DNA of 8,295 nt from an uncultured Collinsella sp. (GCA_902489515.1 CABUAL010000069.1:1-8295), one strand, 5' to 3'. Counted from the stretch's first letter, positions 1 through 5,742 are shown. The notes: a model not told the origin generated them from the sequence alone. Numbers and translations are program-made.

Positions 1-1959
1 CATCTTTGCGCCGGCGGGGATGGAGGCGTCGAGCTGGATCAGGTTGAGGCGCTCCTCACCATCCTCCTCGTGGATGGCACTGATGAGCATGCCGCAGCTG
101 GGGATGCCCATCATCTTGCGCGGAGGCAGGTTGGTGATGGCGAGCAAGGTCTTGCCGACCAGGTCCTCGGGCTCGTAATAAGCGTGAATACCGGAGAGGA
201 TGGTACGGTCGGTGCCGGTGCCGTCGTCGAGCGTAAAGTTCAGCAGCTTCTTGGACTTCTTGACGGCCTCGCATGCCTTGACCTTCACGGCGCGGAAGTC
301 GCTCTTGGAGAAGGTATCGAAGTCGACGAACTCCTCGAACAGCGGCTCAACGGCGATCTTGGAGTAATCGAGCGTGGGCTTAAGCGACTTAACGAACGGG
401 CTCGCGGCGTTGCCGGCCTCGGCAGCCTTGGCGGCAGCGGCACCGGACTGGAAACCCTTCTCGGGCTTCATGTGCGGGAACAGCAGCACGTCGCGGATAG
501 AAGCCTGGTTGGTAAGCAGCATGACCACGCGGTCGATACCAATGCCAATGCCGCCCGCGGGAGGCATACCGTACTCGAGGGCGCGCACGTAGTCCTCGTC
601 ATACTCCATGGCCTCATCGTCGCCGCCGGCCTTCTCGGCCATCTGGGCAGCAAAGCGCTCAGCCTGGTCAACCGGGTCGTTGAGCTCGGAGAATGCGTTG
701 GCGTACTCGTGGCCGGCGATGACCAGCTCAAAGCGGTGGGTCAGGCGCGGGTCGTCCTCAAAGCGCTTGGCAAGCGGGCTGACCTCGATGGGGTAATCGC
801 ACACGAAGGTCGGGTTGACGATGGTGTCCTCGCCCAGCTCATCGTAAATCTCGGCGATGATCTTGCCAGCAGTCCACTCGGGCTTGATCTCCAGGCCCTT
901 CTCGCGCGCGGCGGCAGCAAGCTCCTCGACCGGCGTGTCGATGGTGACCTGCTTGCCGAGCACGTCGGAGACGATGTCGGTCATGGGACGGCTGGCCCAC
1001 TCACCAGAAAGGTCGATGGTCTGGCCCTGGTACTCGATGACCTCGGGGTTGCCGATGGCCTTGTTAGCCGCCTTAATGACGCCCTGGGCGAGCGCCTTCA
1101 TGCCCTCGAGGTCGGAGAAGGCACGGTAGGCCTCCATCGTGGTGAACTCGGGGTTGTGGGTAAGGTCCATGCCCTCGTTACGGAAGATGCGGCCGATCTC
1201 GAACACGCGCTCAAAACCACCGACGATGCAGCGCTTGAGGTGCAGCTCGGTGGCAATACGCAGGTAGCACTCCTGATCGAGCGCGTTGAAGTGAGTGATG
1301 AACGGCTTGGCAGTAGCGCCGCCCTGGATGGTCTGCAGGATGGGGGTCTCGACCTCCATGTAGCCGTCGGACTCCATAAAGCGACGGAAGGTGGAGAGAA
1401 TCTGCGAACGCTTACGGAAGGTCTCGCGAACGTCGTCGTTGGCGATCAGGTCGACATAGCGCTGGCGATAGCGGGTCTCCTTATCGGAAAGACCGTGGAA
1501 CTTCTCGGGCAGCGGACGAACGGCCTTGGCAAGCAGGGTCGCGCTCTTAGGGGCAACGGAAAGCTGGCCACGCTGGGTGCGCACGACCACGCCGGTCACG
1601 CCCAGGATGTCGCCCAGGTCGAGGGCCTTGAGCGTACTCCAGGCAGCCTCGTCCATGTCGTTGATGCGGCAGAACAGCTGAATCTCGGCAGTCGCATCGC
1701 GCACGACGATGAACATGATCTTGCCCTGACCGCGCTTGGCGACCACACGGCCAGCGATCTTCACGACGTCCTCGGTGTCCTCGCCATCGGCAAGCTCGGC
1801 GTACTTAGCCTCGATATCGGCGACGTAGTCCTCAAGCTCAGAGTGCTCAGGATAGGGGTTCTGGCCCGCCTCGAACAGGGCGGCGCGCTTGGCCAGGCGG
1901 GTGGCGCGCTCGTCGTTGAGCGTCGATGCCTGATCGGCGGCGTTCTGGTTCTCTGCCAT
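1..1959 (-). CDS. lysS: Lysyl-tRNA synthetase (class II) fused to a C-terminal Trbp111-type tRNA-binding domain, 3' end outside window
   Basis: Charges tRNA-Lys with lysine in the cytoplasm. I translated 653 codons by hand from the ATG at 1959; the frame is still open at base 1. Seen: an N-terminal helical segment, an OB-fold anticodon-binding domain (about residues 60-150, with KIAGRVVAKRGQGKIMF), class II motif 2 near 250-280 (ERVFEIGRIFRNEG, then HNPEFTTMEAY) and motif 3 near 470-490 (GIGIGIDRVVMLLTNQ). Ordinary bacterial LysRS stops near residue 490-505. This one continues through an Ala/Gly-rich linker (about 495-535) into about 110 residues resembling the Trbp111/EMAP-like C-terminal domain of MetRS (SKKLL, SGIHAYYEPEDLVGK, NLPPRKMMGIPSCGM, and IPAGAKM at the edge). 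Members of that domain usually end right after the PAGAK stretch, so only a few codons are probably missing. GAGGAG lies 7 nt before the ATG. greA is 79 nt upstream on the same strand. Confidence 0.95.
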   Translation of the reverse strand, partial: MAENQNAADQASTLNDERATRLAKRAALFEAGQNPYPEHSELEDYVADIEAKYAELADGEDTEDVVKIAGRVVAKRGQGKIMFIVVRDATAEIQLFCRINDMDEAAWSTLKALDLGDILGVTGVVVRTQRGQLSVAPKSATLLAKAVRPLPEKFHGLSDKETRYRQRYVDLIANDDVRETFRKRSQILSTFRRFMESDGYMEVETPILQTIQGGATAKPFITHFNALDQECYLRIATELHLKRCIVGGFERVFEIGRIFRNEGMDLTHNPEFTTMEAYRAFSDLEGMKALAQGVIKAANKAIGNPEVIEYQGQTIDLSGEWASRPMTDIVSDVLGKQVTIDTPVEELAAAAREKGLEIKPEWTAGKIIAEIYDELGEDTIVNPTFVCDYPIEVSPLAKRFEDDPRLTHRFELVIAGHEYANAFSELNDPVDQAERFAAQMAEKAGGDDEAMEYDEDYVRALEYGMPPAGGIGIGIDRVVMLLTNQASIRDVLLFPHMKPEKGFQSGAAAAKAAEAGNAASPFVKSLKPTLDYSKIAVEPLFEEFVDFDTFSKSDFRAVKVKACEAVKKSKKLLNFTLDDGTGTDRTILSGIHAYYEPEDLVGKTLLAITNLPPRKMMGIPSCGMLISAIHEEDGEERLNLIQLDASIPAGAKM

Positions 1960-1980
1960 AAGTTAGCTCCTCAAACTAAA

Positions 1981-2011
1981 TCGCTCCCCAGGATTCGGTC
2001 CCAGGGAGCGA
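1981..2011 (-). terminator. Stable hairpin between greA and lysS (terminator or attenuator-like)
   Basis: Perfect 8-bp arms TCGCTCCC (1981-1988) and GGGAGCGA (2004-2011) enclose a second 3-bp stem GGA/TCC, with a symmetric CA/CA internal loop. On the minus strand the stem is followed by TTTAGTTTG, a broken U-tract, so it could terminate greA transcripts partially or protect mRNA ends. It sits 9 nt before the lysS Shine-Dalgarno. Whether it ends transcription is inference. Confidence 0.55.
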
Positions 2012-2038
2012 AAACATACCTTTACGCGGGACCGTGGT

Positions 2039-2509
2039 CTAGCGTGCGATCTTGGCGATGGTGTAGACGCGAGTCTTGCCGGAAGGCGTAACGACCTCGA
2101 CGGAGTCGCCCTCGCCGTGACCAATGATGGCGTGACCGACCGGAGACTCGTTGGAAATCTTGTGCTCGAGCGAGTTGGTCTCGGTGGTACCGACGAGCGT
2201 GACTTCCATGACCTCGCCGTTGGGATCAATCAGCGAAACGGTGGAACCGATGGAGACGGTCAGGTCGCCCGTGGTGGCAGCAACCTGAGCGTTGGCGAGG
2301 ATGGCCTGGATCTCGGCAATACGAGCGGCGTTCTGGGCCTGCTTGTCCTTAGCGGCGTCGTACTCGGAGTTCTCCGAAAGGTCGCCGAACGCGCGGGCTT
2401 CCTTGATGTCCTCGACGATCTCCTTGGCGTAATCGCCCTCACGCCAAGCGAGCTCCTCGACGAGCTTCTGGCGGCCCTCAGCGGTCAGTACGATCTGGCT
2501 TGCGTCCAT
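2039..2509 (-). CDS. greA: Transcription elongation factor GreA
   Basis: GreA binds in the secondary channel of RNA polymerase and stimulates cleavage of backtracked transcripts. The product is 156 residues, the usual size. The N-terminal antiparallel coiled coil (about 1-75) carries the signature EARAFGDLSENSEYDAAK with the acidic tip residues D and E of DLSENSEY. The C-terminal FKBP-like domain (about 80-156) includes SPVGHAIIGHGEGD and ends TIAKIAR. I chose the ATG at 2509 (MDASQIVLTAEGRQ) because GGGGAG lies 8 nt upstream and GreA proteins begin about there. An in-frame TTG at 2539 would add ten residues without family support and without a good ribosome site. It ends with TAG and is followed by lysS in the same orientation. 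The tatA terminator just upstream suggests greA starts its own transcript, but no convincing promoter is visible. Confidence 0.97.
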   Translation of the reverse strand: MDASQIVLTAEGRQKLVEELAWREGDYAKEIVEDIKEARAFGDLSENSEYDAAKDKQAQNAARIAEIQAILANAQVAATTGDLTVSIGSTVSLIDPNGEVMEVTLVGTTETNSLEHKISNESPVGHAIIGHGEGDSVEVVTPSGKTRVYTIAKIAR

Positions 2510-2550
2510 ACGGATATCTCCCCAACTCTGATCAAACAATCAACTGTCAA

Positions 2551-2590
2551 CAAAACGAAAAAGACCGGCTAGCCTGCGGGCAAGCCGGTC
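2551..2590 (-). terminator. Rho-independent terminator of tatA
   Basis: Arms GACCGGCT (2563-2570) and AGCCGGTC (2583-2590) form a perfect 8-bp stem with a further GCC/GGC pairing inside. On the minus strand the stem is followed by TTTTT CG TTTT (2562-2552). It lies 25 nt after the tatA stop and separates tatA from greA. Confidence 0.9.
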
Positions 2591-2615
2591 AGGTGCTCAC
2601 CCCAAAGGGATGGGA

Positions 2616-2891
2616 CTACTCTGCGTCCGCGTCGCTGTCCTCTGCCTGCTTCTTCTTGGCAGCAGCGAGCTTGGCCTCGAGCTCAGCGATCTCCTTGTCC
2701 TCCTCGGACTGCTCGACCACGACCTCCTCGGCCTGCTTGGTCTCGGCCTTATCGTCGCCCTCCATACCCTCGCGGATATTCTTGACGGTAGAGCCGAGGG
2801 ACTTGCCGAGCTTCGGCAGGTTCTTGGGCCCGAAGATAATCAGGACAACGACGAGAATAATGATGAGCTCAGGAGCCCTCAGTCCAAACAT
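2616..2891 (-). CDS. tatA: Twin-arginine translocase subunit TatA
   Basis: TatA polymerises in the membrane to form the transport path for folded Tat substrates together with TatC, which is not in this window. The product is 91 residues. Seen: a short N-terminus MFGLRAPEL, one transmembrane helix at about 6-21 (IIILVVVLIIF), the F20-G21-P22 hinge, then the amphipathic helix KNLPKLGKSLG, all typical of the TatA/B/E family. The tail (about 45-91) is very acidic and Lys/Ala/Glu-rich and probably coiled. The family often has Gly at position 5 where this protein has Arg. The ATG at 2891 is preceded by GGAGGT 4 nt upstream. Open sequence upstream of this ATG runs into the tRNA and its terminator and is not coding. 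The gene has its own promoter and terminator, so it is likely monocistronic. TatA versus TatB cannot be fully separated, but the short size favours TatA. Confidence 0.93.
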   Translation of the reverse strand: MFGLRAPELIIILVVVLIIFGPKNLPKLGKSLGSTVKNIREGMEGDDKAETKQAEEVVVEQSEEDKEIAELEAKLAAAKKKQAEDSDADAE

Positions 2892-2927
2892 GTAGACCTC
2901 CACAATACAGCGAGACAAGCTCGAATG

Positions 2928-2956
2928 AGTATACCGCGGGTATCGCGGTATCACAA
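2928..2956 (-). promoter_or_regulatory. SigA-type promoter of tatA
   Basis: On the minus strand, -35 TTGTGA (2956-2951) and -10 TATACT (2933-2928) are separated by exactly 17 nt. Transcription would begin near 2921, giving a leader of about 30 nt before the tatA ATG at 2891. Confidence 0.75.
2931..2951. promoter_or_regulatory. Palindrome inside the tatA promoter (possible operator)
   Basis: ATACCGCG (2931-2938) and CGCGGTAT (2944-2951) are perfect inverted 8-mers around a 5-bp centre. Together they fill the whole space between the -35 and -10 boxes and overlap both edges. This placement is typical of a repressor or MerR-like activator site, but no cognate regulator is visible, so the role is inference. 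Confidence 0.4.
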
Positions 2957-2964
2957 CACTAGCT

Positions 2965-2992
2965 AAAAAAAGGGACCGCAAGAAGCGGTCCC
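2965..2992 (-). terminator. Rho-independent terminator after tRNA-Pro
   Basis: Perfect 8-bp stem (2972-2979 with 2985-2992, arms GGGACCGC/GCGGTCCC), a 5-nt loop and seven T on the minus strand (2971-2965). It lies 11 nt beyond the encoded CCA of the tRNA. Confidence 0.93.
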
Positions 2993-3003
2993 TCCTCATG
3001 CTC

Positions 3004-3080
3004 TGGTCGGGTTGACTGGATTTGAACCAGCGACCCCTGCGTCCCGAACGCAGTGCTCTACCAAACTGAGCCACAACCCG
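3004..3080 (-). tRNA. tRNA-Pro, anticodon CGG
   Basis: The minus strand folds into a full cloverleaf. The acceptor stem is CGGGTTG (3080-3074) with CAACCCG (3014-3008). The D arm is GCTC/GAGC, the anticodon stem CTGCG/CGCAG with loop TTCGGGA, and the T arm has loop TTCAAAT. Loop positions 3-5 give the anticodon CGG (plus-strand bases 3044-3046), which reads proline codon CCG. The discriminator A (3007) is followed by an encoded CCA (3006-3004). It is flanked downstream by a strong terminator and upstream by ispE on the same strand. Confidence 0.97.
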
Positions 3081-3091
3081 TTAGCTCGACT

Positions 3092-3120
3092 ATAGTAACA
3101 AAGATTTTCGCCGCGTGCTA
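3092..3120 (-). promoter_or_regulatory. Possible promoter of tRNA-Pro
   Basis: A -10-like TACTAT (3097-3092) ends 11 nt before the mature 5' end of the tRNA. At 17-nt spacing the -35 position reads only TAGCAC, a weak match. Read-through from ispE is the alternative, since no good terminator separates them. Confidence 0.35.
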
Positions 3121-3129
3121 GAGAAATTT

Positions 3130-4026
3130 TTATTTCTTTGGCGCGTCGATTTGAACCGTGTTGGGAATGAGCTCAGTCGCGCAGGCCCACCAGCCATTTT
3201 GCTGGACAGCGTCGGCAAGCCTTTCGGCCGTGGCGGCGGTGTCGCAAATGGCAAACGAGCAGGCACCCGATCCGCACACATCTACAGCAACGGTGCCGTC
3301 CTGTTTACGCAGCCAATCGAGAACCGTTTGAATCTGCGGCTCCATCTGTGCGGAAATGATACCCAGGTTGTTATGGATGAGCGCATATGCCGTCTCGGCA
3401 TCACCAGCACGCAAGGCAGAAGCTATCGCGCCGAGCTTGTCCGCAGGCACCGGGGCCTCGTCAAAACGTCGATAGGCTTCAATTGTCGAAACACTTGCCT
3501 CGCGCGGCTTGACCAGCACGACGGGCGTCGCGGGCAGCGCGGGGTACTCAGTTGCCAGCACGTCTCCCCCACCTACGTAGAACGCAGGGCTCACGTGCAA
3601 AAAGAACGGGACGTCGGCACCAATGCCTCGCGCAATATCGTCGAGCGCTGGGTCGGTGCGATCAATGCCCCAGAGCTCCGCCAAGGCGACAATGACCGCG
3701 GCCGCATCCGTCGAGGGGCCGCCCAAGCCGGCGCACAATGGAATGCGCTTCTCAATCGTCACGCAGATGTTTGCCTCGCGACCATAATGCTCGGCCATAG
3801 CAACCGCAGCCCGATACGCCGTATTCTTTTGCATGGGAAAATCTGATGCCGGAACCGTCTGGACGGTCAGCGCCTGCGCCGGCGTGACCGTCACGGTATC
3901 GGAAAGACCGACGGCCGCCATCAGGGAATCGACCCTGTGATAGCCGCGGTCATCGCGCTCGGTATGAACCCCCAGGTAGAGGTTAATCTTTGCCGGCGCG
4001 GAAAGAGTCAGGGACCGATCGGTCAC
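3130..4026 (-). CDS. ispE: 4-diphosphocytidyl-2-C-methyl-D-erythritol kinase (IspE)
   Basis: IspE uses ATP to phosphorylate CDP-methylerythritol in the MEP (non-mevalonate) isoprenoid pathway. The product is 298 residues, a normal GHMP-kinase size. Seen: motif 1 SAPAKINLYLGV with Lys13; YHRVDSLM near 29-36; an ATP loop near 99-110 reading AGLGGPSTDAAA; GADVPFF with the expected catalytic Asp138; and the C-terminal GSG motif VCGSGACSFAI. The ATP loop departs from the usual GLGGGSSDAA at two positions (Pro104, Thr106). The start is GTG at 4026: GAGGAG lies 8 nt upstream inside the last codons of veg, and the stop of veg is only 2 nt away, so the two are translationally coupled. It ends with TAA. 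A weak A/T-rich inverted repeat (3122-3137) follows but does not look like a terminator. The same veg/ispE neighbourhood is known from Firmicutes such as Bacillus subtilis. Confidence 0.95.
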   Translation of the reverse strand: MTDRSLTLSAPAKINLYLGVHTERDDRGYHRVDSLMAAVGLSDTVTVTPAQALTVQTVPASDFPMQKNTAYRAAVAMAEHYGREANICVTIEKRIPLCAGLGGPSTDAAAVIVALAELWGIDRTDPALDDIARGIGADVPFFLHVSPAFYVGGGDVLATEYPALPATPVVLVKPREASVSTIEAYRRFDEAPVPADKLGAIASALRAGDAETAYALIHNNLGIISAQMEPQIQTVLDWLRKQDGTVAVDVCGSGACSFAICDTAATAERLADAVQQNGWWACATELIPNTVQIDAPKK

Positions 4027-4028
4027 CG

Positions 4029-4325
4029 TTAATGCTCCTCGAGCTGATTGCCGAGCGGGGTAAAGATGTGCTCGCCGCTCTCGGGGTCGAACAGCTCGAC
4101 CTGACCGGTGAGCACATCGATATACTGGTAGGACTGACGCGACTTGCGGCCACGACGCTCGTCAACCTCGACAATGAAGACGGCCGGGTGGACGCTCTTG
4201 ATGGTGCCCATGCGCTCGACGACGCGGGTACGGCCCATGTTGGCCTTAACCTTGACGCGATCGCCCACCATATCGGTCAGCTTCTCGTGGATGTCGTCGA
4301 CGTGATTGACTTCCATCTCTTCCAT
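4029..4325 (-). CDS. veg: Veg family protein (DUF1021)
   Basis: A small protein of 98 residues. The core (about 24-80) contains DRVKVKANMGRTRVVERMG, then HPAVFIVEVDE and SYQYIDVLTGQVEL, which match the Veg family pattern (KANGGRRK, ER.G, PSVF, VSYSY.DILT.TVEL) as I remember it from B. subtilis. Veg has been linked there to biofilm matrix gene expression; its biochemical role is not settled, and no role in this organism can be claimed. The fold is probably a small beta barrel. I chose the ATG at 4325 because GGAGG lies 8 nt upstream. A TTG at 4349 (8 extra residues) and an ATG at 4316 have poor ribosome sites. The C-terminus ends in EEH, and those Glu codons supply the ribosome site of ispE. 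It is preceded by its own likely promoter. Confidence 0.88.
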   Translation of the reverse strand: MEEMEVNHVDDIHEKLTDMVGDRVKVKANMGRTRVVERMGTIKSVHPAVFIVEVDERRGRKSRQSYQYIDVLTGQVELFDPESGEHIFTPLGNQLEEH

Positions 4326-4352
4326 GAACAGGGCCTCCAGAAGGTGCAATTC

Positions 4353-4372
4353 AAAAAGGGGATAATACCCCT
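4353..4372 (-). other. Small hairpin with T-run in the veg leader
   Basis: On the minus strand AGGGG (4372-4368) pairs with CCCCT (4361-4357) around a 6-nt loop and is followed by T-rich sequence (4357-4353). A 5-bp stem is short for a terminator, so this is at most a weak attenuator. It lies between the predicted promoter and the ribosome site of veg. Confidence 0.3.
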
Positions 4373-4392
4373 AAGATAGACAAAACTCTAAT

Positions 4393-4422
4393 ACTATAGC
4401 ACCCTGCTGCCGCCATACGCAA
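4393..4422 (-). promoter_or_regulatory. Likely SigA-type promoter of veg-ispE
   Basis: On the minus strand, -35 TTGCGT (4422-4417) and -10 TATAGT (4398-4393) are separated by 18 nt, about 70 nt upstream of the veg ATG. The strong palindrome just before it (4481-4507) suggests a transcript boundary here. Confidence 0.5.
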
Positions 4423-4458
4423 GTAGCTAAATAAGCCCCGTCCCAAATACGTACCAGA

Positions 4459-4520
4459 CGACAACCTCGCATGACCAGTTGTTACGCGGTTTGGTAAACC
4501 GCGTAACCTAAAGGTTGTCG
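4459..4520. repeat. Nested inverted repeat at the 3' end of dtd
   Basis: The inner element is a perfect 12-bp inverted repeat: GTTACGCGGTTT (4481-4492), loop GGT, AAACCGCGTAAC (4496-4507). It begins at the base after the dtd stop codon. It is flanked by perfect 9-bp outer arms CGACAACCT (4459-4467) and AGGTTGTCG (4512-4520), the latter lying in the last dtd codons. On neither strand is there a T-run, so it is not a classical terminator. It may still end or stabilise the dtd mRNA, or be a dispersed intergenic repeat. Confidence 0.7.
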
Positions 4521-4954
4521 GTGTCCAAGACGATGGTGAACGGACCGTCGTTGACAAGATCGACTTTCATATCGGCGCCAAAAATGCCGTGCGCCACGTG
4601 TTCGACATCTTGACGAACGAGCGTCAGGAAGTACTCGTAGAGCTCGTTGGCGACATCGGGGGCGCCGGCATCCGTAAACGACGGACGGCGACCGTGGCGG
4701 CAGTCGGCGAACAGCGTGAACTGCGACACCACGAGCACCTCGCCGTCGACATCGGCAAGCGCCAAGTTGGTCTTGCCGTTCTCGTCCTCGTTGATACGCA
4801 GCCCGCGGAGCTTGCCCCACAGCTTGTCGGCCTCGGCACGCGTATCGCCATGGCCCACACCCAGCAGCACCAGGTAGCCGCGTCCAATGCGGCCCACGCA
4901 CTCGCCGTCGACCGTCACGCCGGCGTTGAGCACGCGCTGCACCACCGCACGCAC
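4508..4954 (-). CDS. dtd: D-aminoacyl-tRNA deacylase (DTD)
   Basis: Hydrolyses D-amino acids wrongly attached to tRNA, and also Gly-tRNA-Ala, keeping D-residues out of proteins. The product is 148 residues, the normal size. Seen: [17 protein letters not shown] at the N-terminus; SQFTLFAD at 77-84 (family SQxTL motif); [12 protein letters not shown] at 88-99; and NDGPFT at 135-140, the Gly-cisPro motif that rejects L-amino acids. All key residues are present. The start is GTG at 4954. GAGGAG made by the final Glu codons of rdgB lies 6 nt upstream, and the rdgB stop sits within that spacer, so translation is probably coupled. It is the last gene of the murI-rph-rdgB-dtd group and is followed directly by a 12-bp palindrome. 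Confidence 0.97.
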   Translation of the reverse strand: MRAVVQRVLNAGVTVDGECVGRIGRGYLVLLGVGHGDTRAEADKLWGKLRGLRINEDENGKTNLALADVDGEVLVVSQFTLFADCRHGRRPSFTDAGAPDVANELYEYFLTLVRQDVEHVAHGIFGADMKVDLVNDGPFTIVLDTDNL

Positions 4955-4957
4955 GGT

Positions 4958-5599
4958 CTACTCCTCGCCCGTCAGCTTGGCGGACAGATGCTCGAGCGCG
5001 TGGAAACGATGGCTGATGGCGTTCTTCTCGTCAGCCGTCAGCTCGGCCATGGTCTTGCCCGGCGTGTCGACCGGCAGGAACAGCGGGTCATAGCCAAAGC
5101 CGTGATCGCCGCGGCCCTCGTGCGCGATAACGCCCTCGCAAGCGCCCTCGCCATAGGTGACCAAGCCGTCCGTGTCGATGAGCGCAACGACGCTCATAAA
5201 GCGTGCGGTGCGGTCCTCATCTGCCACGCCTTCCAGGTTAACGAGAAGCTTGGCGTTGTTGGCGGCATCGTCGCCGTGCACGCCCGCATAGCGCGCGCTA
5301 TACACACCGGGATCACCGTCCAGCGCGTCGACGACCAAGCCCGAATCGTCGGCAATGGCCATAAGGCCCGTCTCCTCAACCGCGGCTTGGGCCTTGATGA
5401 TGGCGTTCTCCAAAAACGTCGTGCCGTTTTCCTCGGGATCCTCAAAATCACCCAGCTGGCCGAGCGCCACAAAGCGCACCTCGGGCATGACCTTGCCCAA
5501 AATGGCCTCGATCTCGGTGAGCTTATGGGCGTTGCCCGTTGCCACGACGATGGTCGCCGCCGGGTCGAGGGTGTCGATGTCAATCTTCTCAAGTGCCAT
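4958..5599 (-). CDS. rdgB: Non-canonical purine NTP pyrophosphatase (XTP/dITP diphosphatase, RdgB/HAM1)
   Basis: Cleans the nucleotide pool by hydrolysing ITP, dITP and XTP to monophosphates. The product is 213 residues, about 15 longer than the shortest family members because of an N-terminal extension (MALEKIDIDTLDPAA) before the first strand. Seen: VATGNAHKLTEIEAIL (18-33), TFLENAIIKA (61-70), ADDSGLVVDALDGDPGVYSA (83-102) with the catalytic Asp, GFGYDPLF (167-174) and AISHR (194-198). The ATG at 5599 has a strong AAGGAGG 6 nt upstream, which supports the extended start. It is separated from rph by 141 nt and nearly abuts dtd (3 nt). The order murI, rph, rdgB is a known conserved cluster in Gram-positive bacteria. 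Confidence 0.97.
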   Translation of the reverse strand: MALEKIDIDTLDPAATIVVATGNAHKLTEIEAILGKVMPEVRFVALGQLGDFEDPEENGTTFLENAIIKAQAAVEETGLMAIADDSGLVVDALDGDPGVYSARYAGVHGDDAANNAKLLVNLEGVADEDRTARFMSVVALIDTDGLVTYGEGACEGVIAHEGRGDHGFGYDPLFLPVDTPGKTMAELTADEKNAISHRFHALEHLSAKLTGEE

Positions 5600-5705
5600 G
5601 ACTGGCCTCCTTGTCTCTATAGCAAGCCGCGTGAGGGGCGTTTGGGCACTTGACCTCTCCCCTCTCAGGCGATCGGACCTTTCAACGCAGCATTTCAGCA
5701 GATAA
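5600..5705. other. Intergenic spacer before rdgB, no gene seen
   Basis: No coding sequence is supported. On the minus strand a TATAGA (5621-5616) close to the ribosome site could be a -10 box, but no matching -35 is visible. GAGGGG and CCCCTC arms can pair only over a long loop. I found no convincing promoter, so rdgB may be transcribed from upstream. Confidence 0.4.
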
Positions 5706-5742
5706 AACCTACCAAAATAAACCTGTCCCTTTTTGGCGGGTT
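5706..5742 (-). repeat. Imperfect hairpin after rph carrying a GGGACAGGTT loop
   Basis: Arms 5706-5717 (AACCTACCAAAA) and 5731-5742 (TTTTGGCGGGTT) match at 10 of 12 positions, with a 13-nt loop that reads AGGGACAGGTTTA on the minus strand. The arm begins inside the rph stop codon, and the stem is followed on the minus strand by TTATC. It could act as a weak terminator. The GGGACAGGTT loop also resembles the core of REP-like repeats seen with RAYT transposases. Both readings are inference. Confidence 0.45.

Noticed and set aside
70..2091. Plus-strand open frame of 673 codons opposite lysS
   Set aside because: It is the antisense of lysS, whose minus-strand translation carries all class II synthetase motifs; no recognisable domain on the plus strand.
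2522..2550. TTGACA (2550-2545, minus) as -35 of a greA promoter
   Set aside because: At 16-18 nt spacing the -10 position reads GAGTTG, AGTTGG or GTTGGG, none acceptable; the hexamer may be chance.
2892..3074. N-terminal extension of tatA through the promoter and tRNA
   Set aside because: The open frame crosses a strong terminator and the tRNA-Pro gene; TatA normally starts at MFGL, which has a good ribosome site.
3122..3137. Terminator of ispE
   Set aside because: AGAAAT/ATTTCT is a 6-bp A/T-rich stem with no following T-run on the minus strand; too weak to call.
3115..3846. Plus-strand open frame opposite ispE
   Set aside because: Shadow of ispE, whose GHMP-kinase motifs are clear on the minus strand.
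4459..4520. Integron attC site or CRISPR-like repeat
   Set aside because: The arms do not fit the RYYYAAC/GTTRRRY core pattern, no integrase or cassette is near, and there is only one copy in the window.
4589..5653. Plus-strand open frame of 354 codons opposite dtd and rdgB
   Set aside because: Shadow of two conserved genes; no motif, no sensible ribosome site.
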